Both the position numbers and the translations under genes were made by a program. Below the pieces are notes generated by a model, which did not search any database, was not told the DNA's origin, and saw only the letters and a program-made list of their open reading frames with translations. From Pseudoalteromonas sp. P1-25 (GTDB taxonomy: Bacteria > Pseudomonadota > Gammaproteobacteria > Enterobacterales > Alteromonadaceae), in contig NZ_LKDW01000003.1 in assembly GCF_001401805.1 (NCBI RefSeq), positions 62,001 through 126,000 of the forward strand: a stretch of 64,000 nucleotides of DNA, in the 5' to 3' direction. This document shows positions 18,845-27,180 of this stretch, in pieces (position 1 is the first letter of the stretch; the number at the start of each line of letters is the position of its first letter).

Positions 18845-19525
18845 ATGAGCAAAAATAGCTTATTAACACTAGGGATAGGATTTATTGCGGGTGTAGGTTT
18901 AACCTGGAGCTACTTTAATTTGGTTTCAAGTGACGCAAACCCCGCTAAGTTACAACATGCAAATACAAAGCAGCAGGTCCCTGTTGTTCAGCCACCTAAA
19001 AGTAGTGACGCAACAACAAGACCTGTTGTGCCAGCTGCCCCTGAGCAAAGCACTGCTTTAGTGCAAAAAGATAATCCGCCTAACCTAGGCCCACAACCGC
19101 TTGATGAGCTTCCTCTAGAAGAGCAAGTTGCTCAGCTTAAGCAGCAATTAGCAGCGCAAAAAACCTTGATGAAAAACGCGGCGCAACAATTGCGCGACCC
19201 CTCTGATGCACAAGCCGTTTTGCAAGCGCAATTTGATGAGCAAACACGCAACGAAGAGTGGGCCTATCAAACAGAAACAGCACTGCAAGATTTTTTACTT
19301 ACCTCTGATTTAAGTGCTATCCCTGAGATTGTCAGCGCAGCGTGTAAAACCACAGTATGTAAATTTGAACTTGCCGCACCAACTGATAACGATTCGTTTG
19401 ATCACACCCAATGGCGAGAGCTAAACGATAAGTTAATGAAGCAAGAGTTTTGGTTGCAATTTAAAAGAACAACCTCAACGTCAAGCGACACCGAACTCAC
19501 TTTATTTATGGCCACAGAGCTTTAA
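18845..19525 (+). CDS. Exported or membrane-anchored protein of unknown function
   Basis: 226 residues. An N-terminal hydrophobic helix (LLTLGIGFIAGVGLTWSYF) acts as anchor or signal, then a Pro/Ala/Gln-rich linker (~40-85), a coiled-coil stretch (EEQVAQLKQQLAAQKTLM) and a C-terminal compact domain with two nearby cysteines (ACKTTVC) that could form a disulfide in the periplasm. AAAGGGA before the ATG. No family recognised. Confidence 0.7.
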   Translation: MSKNSLLTLGIGFIAGVGLTWSYFNLVSSDANPAKLQHANTKQQVPVVQPPKSSDATTRPVVPAAPEQSTALVQKDNPPNLGPQPLDELPLEEQVAQLKQQLAAQKTLMKNAAQQLRDPSDAQAVLQAQFDEQTRNEEWAYQTETALQDFLLTSDLSAIPEIVSAACKTTVCKFELAAPTDNDSFDHTQWRELNDKLMKQEFWLQFKRTTSTSSDTELTLFMATEL

Positions 19526-19536
19526 TCAAGAGGGCT

Positions 19537-20868
19537 TTACAACGCGGTCGATTTTATAGCGCCATCGACCAGCTCTGTGATTAGCACGTCACCTTTTTTA
19601 ATGTGTGCAACCGATTTAACCACTTTGCCTTGTTGAGATTTGGTGATGCTGTAACCGCGCGCTAAAACATTAAGTGGGCTTACCGAGTCGAGCCTACTCG
19701 CTTGCAGCGCTAAGCTATTTTGCGCGTGTTGCAACTTGTGCTGCATTGCTTGCTCAAGTCGGGTTTGTATCTGCATAAGCTGATGACTGGCCTGCGATAA
19801 CTTTTTATCAGGCGATTGACGCATTAAACGCGGGATCAAATTATTAAGCGTGCGCTCTTGTTGGTATAGGCGATTACGCATGCCTTGTTGTAAGGCTATA
19901 GTTAGCTCATCTAATCGCTGCGCTTTTTGGTTTAGTTGATTGCGCGGATGACACAAATTAAGCCGATGCTGTAACTGTGTTGCTAGTGCGCGTTTATCGG
20001 CCATATTGTGTTTAAAGGCATTATTTAACCGGTTAATGAGCTCAACCACCTTATTATGTAGCTCTTGCGTGTTAGGGCTAACAAGTTCAGCCGCTGCAGA
20101 AGGCGTTGCTGCACGAACATCAGCGACGTAGTCGCTTATAGTTGTATCTATTTCGTGGCCTACTGCGCTCACTATAGGTAATTCACTTTGGTAAATAGCG
20201 CGGGCAAGCAGTTCATGGTTAAAGCACCATAAATCTTCTAGTGAGCCACCGCCTCGCCCTAAAATAAGTACGTCTACCTCATTGCGTGCATTGGCTAACT
20301 GTATTTGGTTAACTAAATGCACATGGGCTTCTTTGCCTTGCACCATGGCTGGGTAAATAATGACGTCTAATTGTGGTGCGCGGCGTTTAAGTACGGTTAA
20401 TATATCTTTTATAGCAGCGCCCGTTGCTGAGGTTATAACACCTACACGGTTTATATTTTGCGGCAGTGGTTTTTTATAGGCCGAACTAAACAAGCCCTCT
20501 GCGGCTAAGCGCATTTTTAATGCATCAAATTCTTGCTTAAGCTGGCCTTCACCTGCAGGTTCCATATGTTCAACAATAAGCTGATAATCGCCGCGTGGTT
20601 CGTAAAGTGAAACTCGGGCTCTAACTGTTACTTGAGCGCCGTTTTCGGGGCGATAACTTTGACTGCGGTTATTGCCGCGCCACATAGCTGCTTTAATTTG
20701 TGCTTTTTCATCTTTTAACGAAAAGTACCAGTGCCCAGAAGCAGGGGTAATAAAGTTGGAAATTTCGCCGGTTAGAACAAGCGATGCAAAGCCCTGCTCA
20801 AGAACTGCACGAATCTCTTTGTTAAGGCGCGACACGGTGTATACCGTTTGCGAAGGCTTCGAAAACAT
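19537..20868 (-). CDS. xseA: Exodeoxyribonuclease VII large subunit
   Basis: Catalytic large subunit of ExoVII, which degrades single-stranded DNA to oligonucleotides. The ATG at 20868 (MFSKPSQTVYTVSRLN) aligns with homologues and gives 443 residues; an upstream in-frame start at 20955 would add 29 unconserved residues. Contains the N-terminal OB fold (ISNFITPASGHWYFSLKD), the catalytic core (GVITSATGAAIKDI, GRGGGSLEDLW, VGHEIDTT) and the long C-terminal coiled coils. Divergent from guaB; xseB is not in the window. Confidence 0.95.
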   Translation of the reverse strand: MFSKPSQTVYTVSRLNKEIRAVLEQGFASLVLTGEISNFITPASGHWYFSLKDEKAQIKAAMWRGNNRSQSYRPENGAQVTVRARVSLYEPRGDYQLIVEHMEPAGEGQLKQEFDALKMRLAAEGLFSSAYKKPLPQNINRVGVITSATGAAIKDILTVLKRRAPQLDVIIYPAMVQGKEAHVHLVNQIQLANARNEVDVLILGRGGGSLEDLWCFNHELLARAIYQSELPIVSAVGHEIDTTISDYVADVRAATPSAAAELVSPNTQELHNKVVELINRLNNAFKHNMADKRALATQLQHRLNLCHPRNQLNQKAQRLDELTIALQQGMRNRLYQQERTLNNLIPRLMRQSPDKKLSQASHQLMQIQTRLEQAMQHKLQHAQNSLALQASRLDSVSPLNVLARGYSITKSQQGKVVKSVAHIKKGDVLITELVDGAIKSTAL

Positions 20869-21014
20869 ATAAAACAACCTAAAACTATTATGAGGTAAGT
20901 TATGAGATAAGTTTATCATAAATATTTGCGAAATATTATTTACGAATGCGCGCAACGCTGTTAAAATTTGGCCGCAATTCCTTATCTTAGATCCACATGT
21001 GAGAAGTTGCCAAA

Positions 21015-22484
21015 ATGCTTAGAATCGCTAAAGAAGCTCTTACCTTTGATGACGTACTTTTAGTACCTGGTCATTCTACTGTTTTGCCACACACGGCAAA
21101 TATTTCAACTCGCTTAACGCGTGGTATCAAACTTAACTTGCCGCTTATTTCAGCATCTATGGATACTGTTACAGAAGCTCGTTTAGCTATTGCCCTCGCG
21201 CAGGAAGGTGGTCTTGGTTTTATCCATAAAAACATGACTATTGAAGAACAAGCGAGAAACGTACGTAAAGTTAAAACCTACGAAGCAGGTATTGTGTCAT
21301 TTCCTGTTACTGTGTCTGCCGATTTAACCATTGCAGATGCAACGCTTCTTTCGCAAGAAAAAGGGTTCTCGGGTTTCCCGGTGACTGATAGCGAAAATAA
21401 CCTGCTAGGCATTGTTACCGGTCGTGACATGCGTTTTGAAACTAAGCTTGAACAGCCTGTTTCTAGCGTTATGACTAAAAAAGACAAACTAGTAACAGTT
21501 AAAGAAGGCGCGTCGCGCGAAGAAATTTTGGGTTTAATGCACGAACACCGCATTGAAAAAATCTTAGTGGTTGATGATGCATTTAAGCTAAAAGGCATGA
21601 TCACCGTAAAAGATTACCAAAAGGCGCAAGACAAACCCAATGCGTGTAAAGACGAGCTAGGGCGTTTACGTGTGGGCGCTGCTGTTGGTGTTGGTGCAGG
21701 TACTGATGAGCGAATTGCTGCATTAGTAGAGGCGGGTGTTGATGTTTTACTCATCGATACGTCACACGGCCACTCGCAAGGGGTTATTGACCGTGTTTCT
21801 CAAACTCGCGAAACGTACCCAGATTTACAAATTATTGCCGGTAACGTTGCCACTGCCGAAGGCGCTATTGCTCTTGCTGATGCCGGTGTTGATGCGGTTA
21901 AAGTAGGTATTGGCCCAGGTTCAATTTGTACTACGCGTATTGTTACAGGTTGTGGTGTACCACAAATTACGGCTATTTCTGATGCGGTAGATGGCTTACA
22001 AGGGCGTGACATTCCTGTCATTGCTGATGGCGGTATTCGTTTTTCTGGCGATATTGTTAAAGCATTGGTTGCGGGTGCATCGTGTGTAATGGTGGGCTCA
22101 ATGCTTGCGGGTACTGAAGAAGCGCCAGGCGAAGTTGAACTTTACCAAGGCCGTTACTACAAATCGTACCGTGGTATGGGCTCGTTAGGTGCGATGGATC
22201 AAAAAGAAGGTTCGTCGGATCGTTACTTCCAAAAATCTAACCAAGCTGACAAATTAGTACCTGAAGGTATTGAAGGTCGCGTCGCTTATAAAGGCCCAAT
22301 TGCAACGATTATTCATCAGCAAGTGGGTGGCCTTCGTAGCGCAATGGGATTAACGGGTTGTGCCACCATTGAAGAGCTAAATACAAAACCTCAGTTTGTA
22401 CGTGTTACATCTGCAGGTATGGGTGAGTCGCACGTTCACGATGTGCAAATCACTAAAGAAGCGCCTAACTACCGCTTAGGTTAA
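21015..22484 (+). CDS. guaB: IMP dehydrogenase
   Basis: Oxidises IMP to XMP with NAD, the first committed step to GMP. 489 residues, the family length. The TIM barrel is interrupted by two CBS domains (~95-205). The catalytic Cys lies in GPGSICTTR and the flap region in the [10 protein letters not shown] segment. Forms a unit with guaA, 96 bases downstream, separated by a weak hairpin. Confidence 0.97.
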   Translation: MLRIAKEALTFDDVLLVPGHSTVLPHTANISTRLTRGIKLNLPLISASMDTVTEARLAIALAQEGGLGFIHKNMTIEEQARNVRKVKTYEAGIVSFPVTVSADLTIADATLLSQEKGFSGFPVTDSENNLLGIVTGRDMRFETKLEQPVSSVMTKKDKLVTVKEGASREEILGLMHEHRIEKILVVDDAFKLKGMITVKDYQKAQDKPNACKDELGRLRVGAAVGVGAGTDERIAALVEAGVDVLLIDTSHGHSQGVIDRVSQTRETYPDLQIIAGNVATAEGAIALADAGVDAVKVGIGPGSICTTRIVTGCGVPQITAISDAVDGLQGRDIPVIADGGIRFSGDIVKALVAGASCVMVGSMLAGTEEAPGEVELYQGRYYKSYRGMGSLGAMDQKEGSSDRYFQKSNQADKLVPEGIEGRVAYKGPIATIIHQQVGGLRSAMGLTGCATIEELNTKPQFVRVTSAGMGESHVHDVQITKEAPNYRLG

Positions 22485-22503
22485 ACAACACGTTTAAATT
22501 ACG

Positions 22504-22528
22504 GGGCTGGAATTACCAGCCCTCTTTT
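22504..22528 (+). terminator. Hairpin between guaB and guaA (possible attenuator)
   Basis: GGGCTGG, five-base loop, CCAGCCC, then TCTTTTAT. A short stem with a moderate T run inside a probable operon, so partial termination or mRNA processing is more likely than full stop. Confidence 0.5.
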
Positions 22529-22580
22529 ATAGCCACTAAGTAAATTAGTGGAATCTAGCATCTACTTTACGAGATCCTTC

Positions 22581-24158
22581 ATGAGCAAAGATATTCACGA
22601 TTCACGAATTCTAATTTTAGATTTTGGTTCGCAGTACACTCAATTAATCGCGCGTCGTATCCGCGAAATTGGTGTTTATTGTGAACTGTGGGCATGGGAT
22701 GTGACCGAAGAGCAAATTCGCGAGTTTAATCCACAAGGTATTATTTTATCTGGTGGCCCTGAGTCAACCACACTAGAGAACAGCCCGCGTGCACCTGAAT
22801 ATGTGTTTAACGCTGGCGTGCCAGTACTGGGCATTTGTTACGGCATGCAAACCATGGCAGCTCAACTTGGCGGTAGTGTACATAGCTCTGATAAAAAAGA
22901 GTTTGGTTATGCACAGGTAGAAAAAGTGGGTAACTGTGCATTATTTGATGCAATTGAAGATCATATTACTGATGGCGGCAACGGCGTTTTAGATGTGTGG
23001 ATGAGCCACGGCGACAAAGTAATGGAAGTGCCGGCAAGTTTTAGCACCACAGCTAAAACACCAACGTGTCCGCATGCAGCTATGTCTAATGAAGAAAAGC
23101 GTTTTTACGGTGTACAATTTCACCCAGAAGTAACGCACACACATCAAGGACAACGTTTATTAGAGCGTTTTGCAATTGATATTTGTGGCTGTGAAAAATT
23201 ATGGACACCTGCCAAAATTATTGATGATGCCATTGAGCGTATCAAAGAAACCGTTGGCGATGACGAAGTGATATTAGGCTTATCAGGCGGTGTTGATTCA
23301 TCTGTTGTGGCTATGCTTATTCACCGTGCCATTGGCGATAAGCTAACATGTGTATTTGTTGATAATGGTTTACTTCGTTTAAACGAAGGTCAGCAAGTGA
23401 TGGATATGTTTGGCAATAAGTTTGGCTTAAATATTGTTAAAGTAGACGCTGAAGATCAATTTTTAGCTGACCTAGCTGGTAAATCAGACCCAGAAGAAAA
23501 ACGCAAAGCCATAGGCCATACGTTTATCAATGTATTTGATGAGCAAGCTAAAAAGCTTAAAAATGCCAAATGGTTAGGCCAGGGTACTATTTACCCAGAC
23601 GTCATTGAATCTGCAGCATCAGCTACAGGTAAAGCACACGTAATTAAATCTCACCACAATGTGGGCGGCTTACCTGATGACATGAAAATGGGCTTAGTTG
23701 AACCATTGCGTGAATTATTTAAAGATGAAGTACGTAAAATAGGCTTAGAACTTGGTTTACCGTACGACATGCTTTATCGCCACCCATTCCCAGGACCAGG
23801 TTTAGGTGTACGTGTACTAGGTGAAATTAAAAAAGAATACTGTGATTTACTACGCCGTGCTGATGCTATTTTCATTGAAGAGCTACACAAAGCCGAGCTT
23901 TACCATAAAGTAAGCCAAGCGTTTACTGTATTCTTACCTGTTAAGTCGGTAGGGGTTATGGGCGATGCGCGTAAATACGACTGGGTGGTATCACTGCGTT
24001 GTGTTGAAACGATTGACTTTATGACGGCACGTTGGTCACATTTACCGTATGAGTTTTTAGGTGTGGTTTCTAACCGTATCATTAACGAAATTGATGGTAT
24101 TTCACGCGTTGTTTACGATATTTCTGGTAAACCACCTGCCACCATAGAGTGGGAATAA
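22581..24158 (+). CDS. guaA: GMP synthase (glutamine-hydrolysing)
   Basis: Converts XMP to GMP using glutamine and ATP. The ATG at 22581 ([20 protein letters not shown]) gives 525 residues, the same as E. coli; the upstream start at 22548 adds 11 unconserved residues. The N-terminal class I amidotransferase has its Cys in GICYGMQ and His in FHPEV. The ATP-pyrophosphatase domain has the P-loop LSGGVDSSV, and a dimerisation domain closes the protein. Follows guaB. Confidence 0.97.
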   Translation: MSKDIHDSRILILDFGSQYTQLIARRIREIGVYCELWAWDVTEEQIREFNPQGIILSGGPESTTLENSPRAPEYVFNAGVPVLGICYGMQTMAAQLGGSVHSSDKKEFGYAQVEKVGNCALFDAIEDHITDGGNGVLDVWMSHGDKVMEVPASFSTTAKTPTCPHAAMSNEEKRFYGVQFHPEVTHTHQGQRLLERFAIDICGCEKLWTPAKIIDDAIERIKETVGDDEVILGLSGGVDSSVVAMLIHRAIGDKLTCVFVDNGLLRLNEGQQVMDMFGNKFGLNIVKVDAEDQFLADLAGKSDPEEKRKAIGHTFINVFDEQAKKLKNAKWLGQGTIYPDVIESAASATGKAHVIKSHHNVGGLPDDMKMGLVEPLRELFKDEVRKIGLELGLPYDMLYRHPFPGPGLGVRVLGEIKKEYCDLLRRADAIFIEELHKAELYHKVSQAFTVFLPVKSVGVMGDARKYDWVVSLRCVETIDFMTARWSHLPYEFLGVVSNRIINEIDGISRVVYDISGKPPATIEWE

Positions 24159-24203
24159 TACCAAATAAGTAAGCTTAATTTACTGAGCTGATTATTGCAC
24201 ATT

Positions 24204-24233
24204 AAAAAGCCCGTTTAATAAACGGGCTTTTTT
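24204..24233. terminator. Bidirectional terminator between guaA and the BCCT gene
   Basis: AAAAAGCCCGTTTA/TAAACGGGCTTTTT with a two-base loop and T/A runs on both sides, between two converging genes. Confidence 0.88.
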
Positions 24234-24258
24234 ATGCACTAACTTTAAGGCTAAGCTT

Positions 24259-25842
24259 TTAAGTTTTAGGGGGTAACTCAGTTAGCATGCCTTTTACTAA
24301 ACTCACGCTGCCAAGCAGTAAAATAAACGTAAAAGGTAAGGCGGCGATAATAGTAATGTATTGCAACGCTTGAATTGAGTCGGTGCCGCCAATCCACAGC
24401 ATTAACATAGCAATAATACTGGCAATAACGGCCCATACTAACTTTTGCTTTATAGGTACTTCTAGTTTGCCGCCTGATGTAAGGCTATCTATTACAATAG
24501 AGCCAGAGTCGAGGGTGGTGACAAAAAAGATAATTATTAACGCCACAGCTAAAAGCGAAAGCAGCGTACCAAACGAATAAGCATCTAGCATATAAAACAA
24601 ACTAAGCGTTACATCTGTAATGCCTTGATTCGCCCCTAGTACCCCAACTTTATTTATAATTTGATCAATTGCTACACCACCAAAAACCGACATCCACGCG
24701 GTAGTTACGAGAGTAGGAATAAGTAATACGTACACTAAAAACTCACGTATGGTACGCCCTTTTGAAATACGCGCTACAAACATACCAAAGCAAGGTGCGT
24801 ATGCAACCCACCACGCCCAATAGAATACGGTCCAGCCATGTAGCCACTGCGTATCTTCTCGGCCTGTGCTGTAGCTTAGTGGCATGATATTTTTAATATA
24901 GCCGAGTACGGCCGTGTAGGCAGAATCAAGTACGGTGGTAAAGTTTAAAATAAACACTAACCCCAAAAACACGAAGGCGATGCCCATATTTATATTACTT
25001 AGGAGTTTTACGCCACCATTCATACCACGCACAATAGAGAGGATAGCCAAGCTCATAATTAATAAAATAATGCCTTGTTGTAATAATAAGGAGCTTTCAA
25101 AGCCCAGTACGTGGCTAATACCACTGGCGGCTTGTGCTCCGCCTAAACCTAACGAGGTCGCAAGACCAAAAAGGGTTACTAATACCGCCATTACATCGAT
25201 AACATCACCTAACCTGCCCCAAACTCGGTCTCCTAAAAGCGGATAAAATACAGAGCGCATAGAAAGCGGTAAGCCTTTGTTATAAACAAAATAGGCTAAA
25301 CATAAAGCGGTCATACCGTAAATTGCCCAAGCGTGCAGCCCCCAATGGAATACTGTAGCCCCTAAAGCCATTTCGCGGCCTTGTGTGCTAAAGGGTTCTG
25401 CATTGAGTGGGGTGCCAAACCAGTCGGTGTAAAACGCAGTCGGTTCTGCCACGCCCCAAAAAATAAGGCCAATACCCATACCCGCAGCAAAGAGCATAGA
25501 TACCCACGATAAGGTTGAATAGTCTGTCGTTGCTTTATCGCCGCCAAGGCGAATTTTACCCAGTGGTGAAGCGGCAATGCCTACTGCAAACAGCAGTAAT
25601 ATATTGGCACCCCACATAAATACGTAGTCAAAATTAGTTAGTGCGGCATTTTTTATTGAGTTAATTGCCTCTTTTGCTTCGTTAGGTGATAGGGCAAGCA
25701 GGGTAATTATAAAAAGTAGAGATAGACCAATAGAAACAGAAAATACATTAGTATGAATATCCATGCCCCATTTGCTAACGTTGTCTTGTCCTACTTGGTA
25801 ATCGGTTGAATCGATACTGTATTTTTTTGATTTAAACTTCAT
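24259..25842 (-). CDS. BCCT family betaine/carnitine/choline transporter
   Basis: 527-residue inner-membrane protein with twelve hydrophobic segments. The family signature around TM8 is clear: a Trp-rich run (YWAWWVAYAPCFGMF) followed by ARISKGRTIREF. Transports a quaternary-ammonium osmolyte, probably with Na+ or H+. Osmolyte uptake suits a marine host. Substrate cannot be assigned, and no betaine or choline catabolic gene is adjacent. Confidence 0.92.
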   Translation of the reverse strand: MKFKSKKYSIDSTDYQVGQDNVSKWGMDIHTNVFSVSIGLSLLFIITLLALSPNEAKEAINSIKNAALTNFDYVFMWGANILLLFAVGIAASPLGKIRLGGDKATTDYSTLSWVSMLFAAGMGIGLIFWGVAEPTAFYTDWFGTPLNAEPFSTQGREMALGATVFHWGLHAWAIYGMTALCLAYFVYNKGLPLSMRSVFYPLLGDRVWGRLGDVIDVMAVLVTLFGLATSLGLGGAQAASGISHVLGFESSLLLQQGIILLIMSLAILSIVRGMNGGVKLLSNINMGIAFVFLGLVFILNFTTVLDSAYTAVLGYIKNIMPLSYSTGREDTQWLHGWTVFYWAWWVAYAPCFGMFVARISKGRTIREFLVYVLLIPTLVTTAWMSVFGGVAIDQIINKVGVLGANQGITDVTLSLFYMLDAYSFGTLLSLLAVALIIIFFVTTLDSGSIVIDSLTSGGKLEVPIKQKLVWAVIASIIAMLMLWIGGTDSIQALQYITIIAALPFTFILLLGSVSLVKGMLTELPPKT

Positions 25843-26235
25843 ATAACACGGCGTGAACTACTAGCAACGGCTAATAGTAAAGCTCCTCCATATTTGCATT
25901 GTTAATGATCCGCGTATGTAAGATACATGATGAAATATGCAATTAGGTGGTAAGGCGCGGATCCCCTAGGCGCTAAACTGTATCATAAATGCTGCTAATG
26001 TTATTGATTTGTTTATGCACTCAAATGCTGCATTAGGGCGGGAGGAGGCGCCATAAATAGTGAGGGCGGATGAAATACGTGATGCTCGGCTCTAAATTAT
26101 TATCCGTGAGAGTATTTACAGCATAACATCTAGGCTCTGCTGGGCTGGTAAAGTGTTTTTATAACGCTATTTAGCTTGCTAATTCAGCGTTTTGTATAAT
26201 TTAAAGGCAGTTGAACTAAAAAGTTAATTTTTTAC
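25843..26235. other. Intergenic region between the BCCT gene and tRNA-Trp
   Basis: No coding frame supported. It should hold the BCCT promoter. One long-spaced inverted repeat, GATCCGCG/CGCGGATC (25907-25914 and 25956-25963), stands out, as does an unusually G-rich patch (GGGCGGGAGGAGGCGCC) near 26036. Neither matches a site I can name. Confidence 0.35.
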
Positions 26236-26263
26236 TTTACCTTTTCTAAAAGGTCTCTATAAT
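26236..26263 (+). promoter_or_regulatory. Sigma-70 promoter of tRNA-Trp
   Basis: TTTACC, 16-base spacer, perfect TATAAT ending 13 bases before the tRNA, with a GC-containing stretch after the -10 as in stringently controlled stable RNA promoters. Confidence 0.65.
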
Positions 26264-26276
26264 TCGTCGACATTGC

Positions 26277-26353
26277 AGGGGCGTAGTTCCAATTGGTAGA
26301 ACAGCGGTCTCCAAAACCGACGGTTGGGAGTTCGAATCTCTCCGCCCCTGCCA
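26277..26353 (+). tRNA. tRNA-Trp (CCA anticodon), CCA end encoded
   Basis: 77 bases with acceptor AGGGGCG/CGCCCCT, D arm GTTC/GAAC with a nine-base loop, anticodon loop CTCCAAA, T arm GGGAG/CTCTC with TTCGAAT, discriminator G and genomic CCA. It aligns base for base with E. coli tRNA-Trp over most of its length. The closing pair of the anticodon stem is G opposite A (GCGGT/ACCGA), a mismatch. Single tRNA, own promoter. Confidence 0.95.
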
Positions 26354-26417
26354 TTTCTTCTTTACATCGTTTTTATTACTTCATATATTGTTCCCGTGTT
26401 TAATTTACTGAGTTGTT

Positions 26418-26723
26418 ATGCATCCACGTTACGCAGCTATTTTTGGTATAGAAAACCTTGAACTAAATCGGCACTATCGCCCAAAAAATAGTGACTCTTC
26501 TTCAGACGTTTCGCAAAGCACCGCCGCTGAACGTTTAACGCTGAGTGAGCCGTTATTAAGTGATATACGGTTAAGCGTACCTTCTTTAACAATTAATCAT
26601 GTTTTTAAAGGCGCTGGTATAGAGTTAACCGACGATAAGCTTACACTACCATCTTCACAGCTCAGTGCTTCTGATAAGCGCGCTCTATGGGCTTTAATGA
26701 GTACACACCTTGATAAACTTTAA
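26418..26723 (+). CDS. holD: Short DNA polymerase III psi subunit
   Basis: 101 residues. I recognise it by three blocks shared with E. coli HolD: an N-terminal FGIENLELNRHYRP like LGITQWSLRRP, a central LSEPLLSDI like LTDPLVSDV, and a C-terminal KRALWALM like RAALWQQI. It sits directly before rimI, as in other gammaproteobacteria. Psi links the clamp loader to chi and SSB. It is about 35 residues shorter than E. coli psi, the deletion lying in the middle. Identification is by pattern and context. Confidence 0.72.
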   Translation: MHPRYAAIFGIENLELNRHYRPKNSDSSSDVSQSTAAERLTLSEPLLSDIRLSVPSLTINHVFKGAGIELTDDKLTLPSSQLSASDKRALWALMSTHLDKL

Positions 26724-27177
26724 GCCTGTAAACGAAAATGCCATAGCTCAATTAATGGCTATTGAAACCGCTTGTCACTCTCATCCTTGGTCTCTTAAAA
26801 CAATGAGCTCTTGCATGGGCGGTCGTTACTTTAATTTAGCGGCGTTTGATGAAAACACCCTAGTAGGTTTTTATATTGGTGAAAAGGCTGGGCCTGACTT
26901 TACCCTTATGGATATATGTGTAACACCCAGTGAGCAAGGTAAAGGCATTGCAAGGCAGTTACTTAGCCAGTTTATTGAATATGGCGAGCAGGAAAATGCT
27001 GAAAACCTGTTTTTAGAAGTGCGCGAGTCAAACGCGCGTGCAATAAAGCTTTACGAACATGCTGGCTTTACGCAAATGTCGGTACGTAAAAATTATTACC
27101 CGAGCGATGATGTGACTAAAAATGGTTATGAGGACGCCATACTAATGGGTATGGCGCTTAACTTAGGCTTTTTGTAA
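26710..27177 (+). CDS. rimI: Ribosomal protein S18-alanine N-acetyltransferase
   Basis: GNAT acetyltransferase of 155 residues that modifies the N-terminal alanine of ribosomal protein S18. The acetyl-CoA loop is EQGKGIARQLL; LEVRESNARAIKLYEHAGF and RKNYYP are RimI hallmarks. The start must be TTG at 26710: a stop lies four codons upstream and the next ATG would cut into the conserved N-terminus. It overlaps the end of holD by 14 bases, so translation is probably coupled. Confidence 0.92.
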   Translation: MINFKPVNENAIAQLMAIETACHSHPWSLKTMSSCMGGRYFNLAAFDENTLVGFYIGEKAGPDFTLMDICVTPSEQGKGIARQLLSQFIEYGEQENAENLFLEVRESNARAIKLYEHAGFTQMSVRKNYYPSDDVTKNGYEDAILMGMALNLGFL

Positions 27178-27180
27178 GCT

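Noticed and set aside
20940..20975. Possible PurR operator before guaB (GCGCAACGCTGTT)
   Set aside because: Too few matches to the 16-base PurR palindrome.
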